A stretch of 64,000 bases of DNA, from NCBI GenBank assembly GCA_033977485.1, contig CM066983.1, forward strand, positions 104,593,080-104,657,079, in the 5' to 3' direction. Of this stretch, positions 33,296 to 45,833 are shown piece by piece; the stretch's first letter is position 1, and the number at the start of each line of letters is the position of its first letter. The notes beneath the pieces are model-generated. The model saw only the letters and a program-made list of their open reading frames with translations. It searched no databases and was not told where the DNA came from. The translations under genes and the position numbers were made by a program. Origin of the DNA: Hydrangea macrophylla (lineage: Eukaryota; Streptophyta; Magnoliopsida; Cornales; Hydrangeaceae).

Positions 33296-33823
33296 AAAGT
33301 GTTATAAAAAAAGTACTAAAAAAATAACAATATTAAAGTATTTTTTTTCTTCACAATTACTATATGGTCAGTGGCCTCAAAAGAAGAAAAATTGACTCAC
33401 GTTGGACTTAAAATTAATTTTTTCCTCCTTTTTTAGTACACTTCTATGATTAGGAATTGACATCCATTAATCTAACATTCATCTTGATTTTGGTTTGGGA
33501 TTTTTAGTTTAGTAGACTTCTATGATTAGGAATTGACATCATAATCACCAAAGTTTGTTTTAAATTTTTTTTTTATGTTTTTTGTTCCAATTGTTGCTTC
33601 ATAGCTTTGCGCACTGACTTGAGCTAAACTTGTAGGTATGTATTTATATATATTTACTTTGTTTTAGAGATTAGTAATTTGAATCTTTTTCTTTCTTTTT
33701 CGCTAGAATAGTAAATTGGATTTATTTACTAACTTGCAGTGCAATTAAGAATTTAGCTTTTGTTCATTATTCTGTTTTCTTCCCTCCAAACTAAACTCTT
33801 GTCTTTCCTTTCTTTTATGGGTT

Positions 33824-33993
33824 TTGCTAACATGTGTGCTAAGGGCATATGTTAAAATTCTGAAAGTGGAAATAAATAAGGGGTACATTGTGGGCTTCAG
33901 TGTTCGGTGTGTGGTTCAGTGTTTGTCTCCCTTATTTTTCCACTTTTGAAATCTTAACATACACCCTAAAAAACACACATGTTAACAAAACCC
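33824..33993. repeat. MITE, TTTGCTAACATGTGTG ends
   Basis: GTTTTGCTAACATGTGTGCT is mirrored by ACACACATGTTAACAAAACC. The arms ATGTTAAAATTCTGAAAGTG and CACTTTTGAAATCTTAACAT also pair. Confidence 0.75.
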
Positions 33994-34107
33994 TTCTTTT
34001 ATTTATCTTTTTTATTTGCATGGAAAGAAATCAATCTTAATACGTGAATGGCTATTGGATTGCGTTAGGCTAACCTAATTTTTTGTTAGGATAATGACAA
34101 TGAGAGT

Positions 34108-34358
34108 AAAGGTCTGTTTGATAAAACTGAAAATTAAGTACTAAATTTTAAGTACTGTAAATTTTAAATGATTGAAATTGCAATAATGAAAACAGTGTTT
34201 CAAGTATTGAAATAGAATTCATTCAGTGATTATTTTCGGTAAAAAAATTTCACTATCTTCTCATTTAAGTGGTACATTATCAAACGCACTGAAAAAGAAT
34301 AAGTGCTATAACTTTTCATTTTCAGCACTTAATTGGGTTATCAAATACACCCTCAGTC
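34108..34358. repeat. MITE-like element, GGTCTGTTTGATAAAACTGA ends
   Basis: The left end resembles the complement of the right end (GGGTTATCAAATACACCC), and both carry an AAGTACT/AGCACTT arm. The ends are diverged. Confidence 0.5.
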
Positions 34359-34510
34359 TTTGGGCACAAACACGGTCCACAAACACTACAATGTATCTAG
34401 CCCTCTCCTCTGTGGACCCCATAGTGTCAATGGACCCACCAGGGGAGAGAGAGACACATTGTGGTATTTGTAGATTGTGTTTGTGAGATTTGTTTGTGCC
34501 CAAAGACTTA
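34359..34510. repeat. MITE, CAGTCTTTGGGCACAAACAC ends
   Basis: The left arm AGTCTTTGGGCACAAACAC mirrors the right arm GTTTGTGCCCAAAGACT, with a GTGGACCCCATAG centre. It belongs to the TTGGGnCACAA group. Confidence 0.75.
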
Positions 34511-35069
34511 TTCAATGACAATTGTGAATTTCAAAGTAAAAGCTTCTCTAGAACATATTATTTTTTTTACTTAGCTGATACTCAACCATTCCAGTGGATA
34601 TCTATATATATATATATGGAGAGAAATGCTAAACCCACTACATTCTACAGCATATCTAAAAGAAGCACATTTTTTTGACAAAAAATTTTATTTGTTACTC
34701 AAATATATTAGATGGTGGTCCATGAAATTCATACTAATTAGATTAAAACTATAAAAACTTTTGTTTATTGGAGACGAAGAGTTGTTAGTATGGCCCCTAA
34801 GAAGAAGAATTTGGATTTTTTTTTGGTACTCATTCTTCCACCAAGTTGGAAATTAAACTTTTGTGTAAGTTGTAAACTACTAAAAAAATTATTAATTGAC
34901 TTTTTGAAATATAAGAACCCAACTGATACTCAGCTACTAGATTACACGATTTCATTTTTATTCCTTTTCCTACCATCTTTTGATTCCTATTTTTTTTTTC
35001 CAATGTTGGCCCATCCCACCTAATAATTATACGTTTATTATATTTTTTTCTCACATATCTATAACTATA

Positions 35070-35131
35070 ATCTATCTATGTATATCAGAAATTTGTAATC
35101 ATCTATCTATGTATATCAGAAATTTGTAATC
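35070..35131. repeat. Two-copy tandem repeat, about 31 bp
   Basis: ATCTATCTATGTATATCAGA with AATTTGTA is repeated directly. Confidence 0.85.
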
Positions 35132-36743
35132 TAAGTATACCAGCCCCTTAAATGTTTTACAATTTTTTATTTTTATTTTTATTTTTTTTCCAGTCTGTTA
35201 ATTCTAATGAGCCCTAATAAACCATAAGGCATATTGTTTTGTTCTTCGATTGTTTTTTTTTTTTTTGCCCAACTACTTCTAATGAGTGAGTACTAATAAA
35301 ACATTAGTCCTACTTCTTTCTTCTATTTTTTTTTCCCTTAATGGACTCTATTTTCCTCCTTTGTCTGAAGTTCCTAATATTTGCTTTCTTATTACTCCAT
35401 TTGTAATGCCCCGCCCCGCCCCGACCCAACACGGGTCCCGCAAGCGAAGGGGGTGCTAATGTAAAAATAAAATAAAATAATTAACATATAACCAAGAGCG
35501 GAAGGACCGAACATACTTGTAATACTTCGAGTCCTAGGCCCGAAGCTTATCTGAAAAACTTTCTCTTTAGAAAAACAAACGTTTAAACTTTAAAATCATT
35601 TAAAGTCCAAAGCTCTGAAACATTTAAACTTTGAAACCTCAAAACTTTGATACCAGTTTACAACGCCTCGAGTCCTAGACTCTGAGAGTTACTGCGGAAG
35701 CATAGAATAGCCTTTCAAATCTTTGATGGGAAAACAAAAGACTCACAGATCTGAGTAAAACTATAGCGGAAGCATTCAACTAGTCTTTTGAAAAGTTTTG
35801 CTTGTCAATTCAAAAGAAACAGAAAATCTTTATCGGTTCATTAAATGAACAACAGTGCAGCGGAAAACATACAGATCTGGTAAACAATTATCAATCTCCT
35901 TCTCAAACTTTAGAATACAATCTTTAAATAGCAACTCAAACTTGGTTTCACATTTCGAAAAGTAATTCAATGATCTGCTTTCTTTTTCTCAAACGTTAGA
36001 AACTCTTATAATAACAACTCAAGGTTTTTAAGAATACAAAGTATCACGATCTCACAATTTCTTCCCTAAACATGATCTTCACGAGTAAACTCTACTCCTG
36101 GCTTAAAAATTATATCCATCATTTGGAAAACAATAATAACACAGAAATCGGATTTTCATTTGAAAACTATCATTTCTTGAAACAAATCATTTTCAAGATA
36201 AGCAACGAAAAATCAGAGTTAAGCTATCTCTTTATTTAAAAGCGGGTGAACTAACATTTGTCCAATTAAATCATAACATGCTCTTCGAACCACCATTTAA
36301 ATTAAAATCCCATAAACTCGACCTTCAAACAAAGCGGAAGTTCATCAAATCTCGGGGGCCTTACCCTTATTTATATCACTTGAAAAGGAAATGTTTGATA
36401 GTCCATAAGCCAAAAAGGCTCGTATAGTCATATAACCACACAATAACATCTGTTATATAACATGCGTGAGTGCAATGAATGCCAATGTCATGTATGAAAA
36501 TCACTTTTCATGCATTTTCAAACACTCACCCTCAATCGTCAATATCATTACCCGGACCATGGGCTTCCCGTCCACGTAGGCCTAGCCTCAAACGTGCGGG
36601 ACTTTGGGCCTTACGAATTACACGGAGGCCTAGCCTTTACCGTTACGGGGGTTTCTTGCAGCACATCCCGCAATTCGAGTTCCTAGTGGTACCCATCTCA
36701 CACACCTACCCACAAATCCGGGATTTCTAACTTTTCAAAACAA

Positions 36744-36871
36744 AATCCCTCCTAGAGGGTTTTATGCACGGAAGCCTCTAAGGTCTTCCCTTTTCAAAAC
36801 CTGGAAGTCTCTGAGACCTTCCTTTTTTCTTTTTTTTTTTTTTTAAATCGAAAGCCTTTAAGGTCTTTCAT
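36744..36871 (-). repeat. Covarying hairpin array in LTR C
   Basis: The units pair as CCCTC-CTA-GAGGG, GGAAG-CCT-CTA-AGG-T-CTTCC, GGAAG-TCT-CTG-AGA-C-CTTCC and GAAAG-CCT-TTA-AGG-T-CTTTC. Between units both the outer stem (GGAAG/CTTCC against GAAAG/CTTTC) and the inner stem (CCT/AGG against TCT/AGA) change on both sides together. The linker CTTTTCAAAAC is repeated. AAATC-CGG-GATTT precedes the array. Confidence 0.8.
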
Positions 36872-37397
36872 CCTAAAATCATTTTCGTGATTTTCGTGAT
36901 CATGCATGCTTATGAAATGTTATGACATATGCGAGCTCTAAGCATCCAGACATATTCAATATTTCATAAGGCAGATTATCAATCCATGCTTTTAATTTAA
37001 AGCAACACAATAGACATGCTGAAATCACTCAGGTAAACACATAGCAACTCAAGTAACCACTTAAGGCATAGCAGCTCAAGTAAACACTTAAAGCATCACA
37101 GATCAAGTAAACATGTAAGTACACTATTAAACATGTTATCAACTTTATTGAGGGTTATATGGAACTACCGTTCACCAAGGATAGCCTGAATAATTAATCA
37201 GAATAGAAACCAAAACTACTCAATCTGTTACAAATCTCGATATACAATAATGCACGTATATCAGTGAGGTACAACACCTCTAAGCACAAGTACAACTACT
37301 ATTACAGTAAAGTACAACTCTTAAAGCATAGGGTACAAGCCCCTTAGCTCATAACAGACTCAAGTACAACAAAACAGGAGATTTTACCAAACTGCCT

Positions 37398-37545
37398 GAG
37401 GTCGCACGCGCGGGCCGCTCGCGCGAGGCCTCACTCGCGCGGTTCGCTTGCGCGGAATGCGTTCAGAAAGGCCACGTGGTTATTAAAAAAAACAATTTTC
37501 AAAAACAGCTTGGTCGCGCGCGCGGGCCGCTCGCGCGACCCCTCG
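37398..37545. repeat. CG-palindrome tract in LTR C
   Basis: Contains CACGCGCGGGCCGCTCGCGCGA and CGCGCGGGCCGCTCGCGCGA-type words, nearly identical to those of LTR B2. It is strongly self-complementary and CpG-dense. Confidence 0.85.
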
Positions 37546-38067
37546 CTCACACAGTGTCGTCTTCTTCTTCTTTCTTCCCCTGTTTTGAAATTAAAGGCTA
37601 AATTTTATCCAGTTTGAAAACTTAACCAAAACATGACTTTCCAATATATAGAATTCTTCCTTTTTCCGCGTAGATTTCAAATATGAAATCAGATTTTATT
37701 GAAATCAAACGCAGCTCTTGATTTTATCGAAAAACCGAATAGCGACAAAACTTTAATTCGACCGTTCGTCGCAACCGCTATGAATTAGCTTCTAAAATTT
37801 GAAACACAGCCTCGTGGGATCGAGACCTTTCATTTGATATAAAGAAATCAAGTTTTGATCATAGTTTTTCTGTTCGCTATTTTCAAACCCTTAACGGTAT
37901 ATATATAATCCATATATATATATATATATATAACAGCTCTACAATTAAACTGAATTCAAATATGAAGTTGATGTAGGAATCTTACCCCAAATTGAATTTA
38001 AAGAGGTACACAATGAATCCCAATTCTAATTGATGATCCAAGCTTTGATTCCTTGAATGTATATATA

Positions 38068-40726
38068 CTAGCATATTGCCCGTGCCTAAAGGCACTAACA
38101 AATATGTGCCTTGAGTCAACAGTTAACTCCACGTATCTTCAACACTTTACTTAAAATACCAACACACGTGCATTCAGTTACTAACTTCATATGCCTTCTA
38201 CACTTTAGCTCACGCCTTGAACCCACCCCACCCCACCCCCACCCCTTTTAATAGACTAACCACATACTAATATATGTGACCCAAAAAAAAAAAAAACACT
38301 CCATCGAATAAAACTTAAATAGAAAAAATAAAGAGGTGACATGACTACACTTTGAAATTTTCTAAAATAAGAATATTTTTCTCACCCAAATTTTGTTCAT
38401 CCAAGCACCCATTGAGTGAGCACGAATTCTCACTCATAAAATACACATACAGGAATAGCAACTTCATCCTCTCAAGTTTCAACTAAGGATTACATATCCT
38501 ACTTTCAACTAAGTACTTGAATGTTTAGCCCAAAAAAAAAAAAAAACTAAGTACTTAAGTGTAGCCAAAAAAACCAAGTACTTAATATTACTCCTATATT
38601 TAAATTTACAACTTGAGAACCTGCTGAACACAGTTACATCCTCTCTCAAAATGAAGTCAAGATGAAAATGAATGAGAGGGGATCTTAAAAAGCTTCAAAG
38701 ATGCATCACCTGAAAATTAAAAAACTTTCATTTGCTACAGATAACAAACAGTGGGAGGAATTAAAATCACTTGAGTAAACTAATAAGATAATGAATAAAC
38801 AGGTTGTCTTCCTGAGAGCATTGAACAAAAAGAAACATAAGCTTTTTCCTTCATTCACAGCTGAAAAAAGGAGGAACTGAGTTGATCCAAGAAAAAGGAA
38901 AGGAAAAAAAATTGATTTAAGGAAATACAAAGCATAAGAATTACCCAAAATAGTTTTCTCTTAATTATCTTCAGAGCCAAGAGAATTCCCATATATGATT
39001 ACATCTCACTTGGATTTCTCCAAGTGGTTTCTTTAATAGGCTCTTATATGCTTCCCCTCCTGACATCCTCTTTCTTAGTTTATTTTTGAACAAAATACAA
39101 CGTATTGTTGTGTCCAATTGTCCATTAGATGAATCTCAATTAATCATAAAGAAAATAAGCCATTATGACAGTTACATAGCCGATCGTGAGCATTATCATA
39201 TAGAGATAGTACTTTCTTCAGTTGTAGAATAAGTTCAAATAGCAAAAACCGAATTTAGGCCTTCCTAAAATCGAAATTCTGAACTCATCATATAGAACTA
39301 TTGATTAGGCCAAACGTAAAACAATATACAACAAATTTCCAGGTGGTATCTTAAAATTTTACCACCAGTTATTTTCCTTCTTTCCTTTTGAAATAAATAC
39401 ATAAAATTAACCATGGAGAAAATGCTTATCCAGAAAATAGGAAAGTAATAACCAAAAAAATTTAAACCAAAGATCCTAAGGGGAAGTGACTATAAATGTT
39501 CAGTTTTTTTTTCTTCTTATAACATACATAACCTTTCTAAAAGTGAAGCAATTAATACCTACGAATTTGGGAAATTAATGTCTCACTGTCCATTGAGAAT
39601 TTCCATTCTCAGATTTGACATTGGAATGTTCACAACTCACTGAGAAAATTCTAACTCTCTATTTCTTTCTCTCTTAGCAAAATATGGGAGCTGGTCAAAA
39701 TTAAAAAGTTTTCAAACAAAAACTCAAACCATCCACTCAAGTTACCAAAATCTAGAGGGCCAAAAACTCTGATAGGATAAGGCTTCGAAAGTTACATAAG
39801 ATTTGAAAGTTACAAAGGGAAAGAGAATCATGACAAAAAATAGAGATCCAACAGTTCTTAAAATTAAAAATGCTTACTTTCTTTGGCCAAGGAAAGTCAT
39901 GAACCTTAAACATAGAACATTGTAAACAGGAGTCAACCAAATATATTTATTCTTATTAATATGAATTATAGAAAATGTCATTTAAGGAATTGCTATTCTT
40001 TCCAAAATGTTTAAAGGCATATAATAGGAACCAACTAAATTAAGAAAGAATTGACTGGATAGAATAAACCATTATGGAATATGTCATTTAAGGAATTGAT
40101 TGCTAAATAGAGTAAAATAAAAATACTTTTATAAGCAAATGAAAGATATGAGAAAATCAACTAAATAGGAGAGATCTAAAATCAATTCATAAGTTATATG
40201 ATTAATGCTTTTTAAAAATTCTATTTAATTAATGCTATGATACCCAAATTAAAGAACAATGTCCATTGACTAAATTAAAGAACTTGAATGATTAGCACAA
40301 ATGATGCATTTAGCTTAAATGATGAATGGACACCCCTTAATTACACAAATTAAACACCATTTGTGGCAATCTAAAATGATGCATGGACAATGCCACATTC
40401 ATACTACATACCACACACACGCACACATTCATACCACACTTGTGATAAACAAAAAGAAGACACTGAAATTCTAACAAACTCATAACCATGTTGGTCTACA
40501 CACTGAAATTCCAAAAGATCATGTCGGCCAATCGGGCGTAGAGATGAGAACCTCAATAGTGTATAGAGTCTAAACAAAGGCAAATCGAGAGAGAATTTTG
40601 TTTTTTTACAAACCCAATTAATTATGCAATAATCTGGTTGAATAAAAAATAAAGTTGCAAAGATAAAAAGATCAAAGAAAAAGCACATACAACACACATT
40701 ACACTCCATCCTTCTGTGTATGTGTG

Positions 40727-40788
<62 letters not shown>

Positions 40789-41243
40789 GATCCAAAAACT
40801 CCTAATAAAAAAAATAAATAAATAAAACAAAATCATCCACCACAAAAAATTCAAAAATTTCGAACCTGATCCCCTAGGCAGAAAATCACGCCAAACCATG
40901 CTCTCACCGAAGGCTTGCCAGAAATCTACGAAGAAAACAGAGATTGTAAATCAAACTTTAAGAAGATGAATGAAATTGTACATACACTTACTCATAACCG
41001 TACCTTCTAGAACCTTCAAAAGCTTGAATCTTTCTTTGACAAATTTTCCTCAATAACTGTTTGTAGCTATGGGATTGGGAGATCCAGATCTGATTTGTAG
41101 TTGTTGGCATTTTCAGGGAGGGGGTTCAATGGGTTTTGGGGTAAAGTGGCATCAGTTTTTGACCGCGTTGGAGAGAAGCAGCGGCGGCGGTGGAGGCGTT
41201 GGAGAGAACAGAGAGGGGATAGAGAGAGAGAGGGGATAGAGAG

Positions 41244-41288
<45 letters not shown>

Positions 41289-41565
41289 AGGGGTGGAGGA
41301 GGGTGGATGAGGAAGGGCAAGGAAAAGAGGAGAGGGGGTAGCGACTGCTCTCTCGGAGGGTGAGAATAGAGAGAGAAGACTAAGAATAGAGAGGGTAAAA
41401 GAAGAGAGGGATTAGTATCTTTTTTTTCTCTCTCTGTTTGGGTCCACATAAAGAATGAGTCAGCAAATATCAGCCAATCAAAGCAAATCACACAATCCTA
41501 GTCATAAAACTCTTTGTCCTAGTCATAAACCTTTAGTGACAATATGAGCTCTAATATTATATAGA
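38068..41565 (-). mobile_element. Non-autonomous Helitron, 3.5 kb
   Basis: The minus-strand 5' end is TCTATATAATATTAGAG (41565), preceded by A. The 3' end has a GTGCC-TTTA-GGCAC hairpin (38082-38095) and then GGGCAATATGCTAG ending at 38068, followed by T. A|TC...CTAG|T is the Helitron insertion pattern. No Rep/helicase is encoded. The body holds AT-rich DNA, a GA microsatellite (40730-40784) and a GT microsatellite (41249-41284). A stretch at 40860-41100 with splice-like sites could be captured gene DNA, but no protein is recognised. Confidence 0.75.
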
Positions 41566-41960
41566 TATACTATCTATATATATTCTGCACATATATGTAT
41601 ATACATATGAGCAGAGAGAGAGAGAGGGAATAGAGAGGCAGTGAGTTTGAGAGATTGAGAGTTGGTGATAGTTGGGGGTGATGTGTGTATTTATAAAGTT
41701 GGTTTGCTTGGCCTCCAAGAGGCTTGTAGTACACACACACACAACACACTCCTACACACACTGCACAACAAAACACACGCACACACTGTGTACTTAAAAT
41801 TTGTTTGGTCACCAAGTTTCTCATGAGATATTCTAGTGTGTGTTGAGCTCACAAGCTTAACCATACACACAGATAAAAATTATACTGCTAAAATTTAAAA
41901 AACTGGTATTTTTCTTTGACGAAAATAAAATAATATGTTTTAAATTTTCGGGTCACTACA

Positions 41961-42060
41961 CCATTTGTCCCAAAATAAGTGTGGACGTTTTCTTTTTTGG
42001 ATGTCCTAAAATAAGTGTCTATTTTTAAAAATCAATTACAAAGTTTAATGAATTTCCTAT
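41961..42060. repeat. Stowaway-like MITE remnant
   Basis: CCATTTGTCCCAAAATAAGT continues the motif broken by LTR C (left piece TACTCCATT at 35393-35401). Copies of AAAATAAGTGTC follow. No right terminus is found. Confidence 0.55.
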
Positions 42061-42357
42061 AATAACCTTACAATAAAGTCAAAGAATCATTTGAGTAAAT
42101 TGAAAATACAAACTATGAAATTTTACGAGTCTAAATAGCAACCCAAAACTACCCGTGTGATTAAAAATCTAATCGAAACACCTGTGTTTTGAACACAAAC
42201 TGAGTAACACTTGTCACAACTCTAATCGACTAAAATTGACCTTAGTTAAATAACCTAACCTTGGATAGCAAAATATCTAATTATATGTAGTATATTATAT
42301 CACAAACAATTGTTTATTAATGATCATGTTCTATTACCGAATTATAACACCCTATTT

Positions 42358-42424
42358 TAAGTTAAGGGTATATTTGATTTATAGATTTAGTAAGTTAAGG
42401 GTATATTTGATTTATCGATTTAGT
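42358..42424. repeat. Tandem repeat, two 33-bp units
   Basis: AAGTTAAGGGTATATTTGAT with TTATAGATTTAGT is repeated directly with one change. Confidence 0.9.
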
Positions 42425-44194
42425 GAGAAGGGAAAAAAACTGAAGAAACTGCTTAAAGAAAATATTGAGGAGAAGGAAAATTTCTTTACTAACATTCAAT
42501 ATGTCAATACAAGACCAAACGTGATAGTACATCTACGGCTAGGCAAAGGTACCTATTTTCCTTTCTGTACCTATTTTCTTTTCTTTTATCACTCAAATTT
42601 GTTTACTTTTTAATTGCTATTTGAGTCTTCTATTGTTTTAACTGTAATACGTTATTTATACGAACCATTTTATAAAGTTAATAATTTAAAGCGCCAATAT
42701 GGTATGTTAAAAATTGAAATAGCGTGGCAGCCAATTTGAGTCTTCATTGGAATTCATCTTGTATAGAGTTTATAATTTAGAGCAACCAGTATATTATGTT
42801 GGAATTCAATTAGCATGACATTTTCAATTGATACCTTTTTTCTTTTATTTTATCACTCAAATTTGTATAGGTTTTAGCTGCTATTTGAGTCTTCTATTGT
42901 TTAATTGTAATACGTTGGAAATTTAAATAGTGTGACATTTTCACCTAGGCTCGCCTTCATCGAATTCATCTAGGGCTCATATTTTTGGCCAATTTTAGAT
43001 TTTTCATTACCTTTGAGGTAAATTTTAGCAGTTTCACTTTAGTCCAAAAATGTACCTTTTTCTTTTCTTTCATCACTCAAACTTGTATAGGTTTTAATTG
43101 CTATTTGAGTCTTCTATTGTTTGTTATACAGACCATTTTATAAAGTTAATAATTTAGAGCAGTCAATATGTTATGTTAAAAATTCGAATAGCGTAGTCTT
43201 CTATTGTTTAACTGTAATAAGTTGGAAACTTAAATAGCTAGCATGACATTTTCACCTAGGCTCGCCTTCATTGAATTCATCTGTAATAACCTGCATTTCC
43301 ATTTAATTTAAAATTCATGTCCATATTTAATTTATGTGTATTTGCATTGGCATATTTAAATTCAATTAGCATGGTCTGCTTTTACTTTAATTCCAGTCAC
43401 TTGTTTGGAATATTAATTTCTTATCTAATTCACATTTAAAGTTTATTGGGGGCCAAACTGCAATTTTACAAAAGTTAGTGATACCAGTATGGATTTCAAA
43501 ATCTGTATTTCAAAATGGTGAAAATAACTTCTATTGACTCAATCAGTATTTTTATGAAACCAGAAAATCAATTCTTACGTTAAAATGAATTTCCTGTATT
43601 TTTGTGGTGACCACCGCGCCCCGAAAATACCAGTTTATGTCCAAAACTGTCTGCGCTGTACTAAACTTCCCCAGATTTTGGAAGTGACGTAAAGTTGGAC
43701 ATGACATATGCTTTATTTCCATTAATGGCAAGTGATCATTGGCTTGTGCTTTGTTTGGATCTACCTATCTTATGTGTGTTATTGTTGTATCCATAAGCTA
43801 ATTTCCCAAACACATCTACATTGCCCCCTAGGAGTCTACTCTTAACTCTTGGTTAATCTGGAGAGTTATATCAGTGTATATACGTATCTCATATCTGCTG
43901 AGTATTCATGTATATTAGGATTTAGCATTTTAATCCAACTCATTTGTTGAGTAAACAACAAAGATCTTGGCCCCCAACTTTGTGTCCTCTATATAGGCAT
44001 ATACATTTCACTCCTTCTCCTTACACACACACCTTCTCCTTCTGCACAATACAATCACAGAGAGAAAAGAGTGAGTTTGAGAGTTAATTTCAGAAATTAT
44101 TTAGAGAGGGAAAGCTTAAACTCCATAGCCAAAGCTTGGAGTTGGGTCCTTAATTGCTTAGTCTTTCTCAACAACTATTAATCTTCTTATCACA

Positions 44195-44213
44195 GTGAGT
44201 ATTACTAACTCAC
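44195..44213 (+). promoter_or_regulatory. Splice-donor-like hairpin in LTR B1
   Basis: GTGAGT-ATTACTA-ACTCAC. It lies about 200 bp downstream of the TATA box, as in the chromovirus and LTR A. The mirror copy in B2 is 57504-57522. Confidence 0.65.
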
Positions 44214-44641
44214 TAAGAATGTAATTACATGTCTATTTACTGTGTGTTTGTTTAATTTTGTAAGACACCATGGTTGATCTCACGTATGAACTCCATGGCT
44301 TGAAAATCAAGATTTCTCAATCTTAACTAAAATCTGTTTTTAGAGATGATTATGAATGATTATACACCACAAATGCTATGTTTGAAGTTTTAGAGCTTAA
44401 TTTATTCATATGGCAAAGTATATTGAAAATGAAGTTTTGACATGTTTTAGTTTTTCCTAAAATTAGAGAGCTATGGATCAAATGGTGTTAAATTAATCAT
44501 AGATTCTTAATCCTTGTTTAAAAACAAAGAGATCCATATATAACATGATAAACATACTTACAGATTTGAAATGGGTCAATTTTAGACCCTGTTTTCTGAA
44601 ACAGAACAGTTCCTGCGGAGAAGGTGAAGCCTCAACTTCAT

Positions 44642-44905
44642 CTCGCGCCACGATCGCGCGCGCGAGGAATCGCGCGAGCGGCCCGCGCGCGCGAGGTAGG
44701 CGTCTCCAGGCAGACGTAAGAGTTTATATATATAAATGAAAAATTGGCTGGTCGCGCGAGCGAGGGTCGCGCGAGAACCCCTTCGCGCGAGCGATCCGCG
44801 CGCGCGACCTTGGCTTTCTCAGGCAGACAGAAAAGTTATAATATAAAAAGGAAAATGGGCATATCGCGCGAGCGACACTTCGCGCGAGCGGCCCGCGCGC
44901 GCGAG
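44642..44905. repeat. CG-palindrome tract in LTR B1
   Basis: Three blocks of TCGCGCGAGCG and GGCCCGCGCGCGCGAG words are separated by about 60-70 bp of AT-rich DNA that is itself repeated (GGCAGACRKAARAGTTATA type). Confidence 0.9.
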
Positions 44906-45316
44906 TTCTGACAGTTTCTGTTTTTGTCTGTTTTGTGTTTAAGGTCTGTTTGGTTCAACTTTTTAGTACTGTTAAGGCTCTGTTTGGGAATTTAGTTGAT
45001 CAGAACTCTATTTGGTTATGTTTGAATGATTAAAACATTGTAGTATGACTCATTAATCCCCGTACGCGTGTTGTTCCTTTAATTCAGCATTTTTTGTTTT
45101 CGTTTAAGTGCATACCATTCATGTGGGTCAGTGGTACATGCATAGGGGTGTCAGTCTGTGTGGAAAAGAGTAATGGTAGTGTGGAAAGAGTATGAGTTTG
45201 TGTTTGTGGTCGTGGTTGTGGTTGAGTATGAGTTTGTGGTTGTGGTCGTGGTTGTGGTTGTGGTTGTGGTTGAGAATGTGGAGAGGGTATCTTTGAAATG
45301 CGACGGTGGCAAATAT

Positions 45317-45574
45317 GGACACTCCCTGACGCCCATGGAAGCGTTAAAGTGTGTGAAGCCGAACTCGGACATTCCCTGGCACCCATGGTAGTGCTAAAGT
45401 GTGGCCTACGGACACTCCCTGATAACTCGAGTCTGGATACTGTGTGAGGGGTTGCCCCGGTATTTGCATGGCGGTTAGGGTATTCAAAGTGTGAGGCATT
45501 GGACACTCCCTGGTACCCCGGACCAAAGTGTGAGGCAAGCTGGACACTCCCTGGCGCCCCGTTGCTAAAGTGTG
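45317..45574 (+). repeat. Covarying hairpin array in LTR B1
   Basis: Five units share the frame GGACACTCCCTG...AAAGTGTG. Bases just inside the frame pair but vary: GACGC/GCGTT (45317-45353), GGCAC/GTGCT (45367-45403), TGATA/TATTCA in a long variant (45410-45492), TGGT/ACCA (45501-45532) and GCG/TGC with wobble (45542-45574). ACACT and AGTGT also pair as the outer stem. Confidence 0.8.
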
Positions 45575-45833
45575 GCTATCTGAGTGTTTCAAAGATACCA
45601 GGAGTAGGATAGTGGGTTGTTGTGGCTGTCGAGAGAAAAGAGTCGGCAAGATGAGTGTGGTGCATTGTTCTCATACACGGTCCCATCTGCGTAAATTTAC
45701 CCTCTTTAATAATGTTGTGGTTGTTTTCTAAACGAGCTCTTTATTCATAATTATAAACTTGTGGGTTTAATTTGGAATTGGAAAAAGGTAATTGGGTATG
45801 TTTTATATTCAAAGTCATGTTTTTAATACTCAC

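Larger units (their letters stand above)
35402..41960 (-). mobile_element. Solo LTR C, interrupted by a Helitron
   Basis: Minus-strand LTR: TGTAGTGACCC at 41960 to GGCATTACA at 35402, flanked by a perfect 5-bp TSD CCATT (35397-35401 and 41961-41965). Removing the Helitron (38068-41565) leaves about 3.06 kb. It has a TATA-like CTTTATAAAT (41689-41698, minus), a CT-rich leader, a CG-palindrome tract (37398-37545) and an array of short inverted repeats (36744-36871). There is no internal region or second LTR. The target was a Stowaway-like MITE, whose interrupted end CTCCATTTGTCCCAAAATAA can be read across the junctions. Confidence 0.85.

Noticed and set aside
45084..45649. Overlapping His/Asn/Thr-rich ORFs on both strands
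   Set aside because: They arise from the GTGGTT repeat and the hairpin array of LTR B1. The frame is not conserved in B2.
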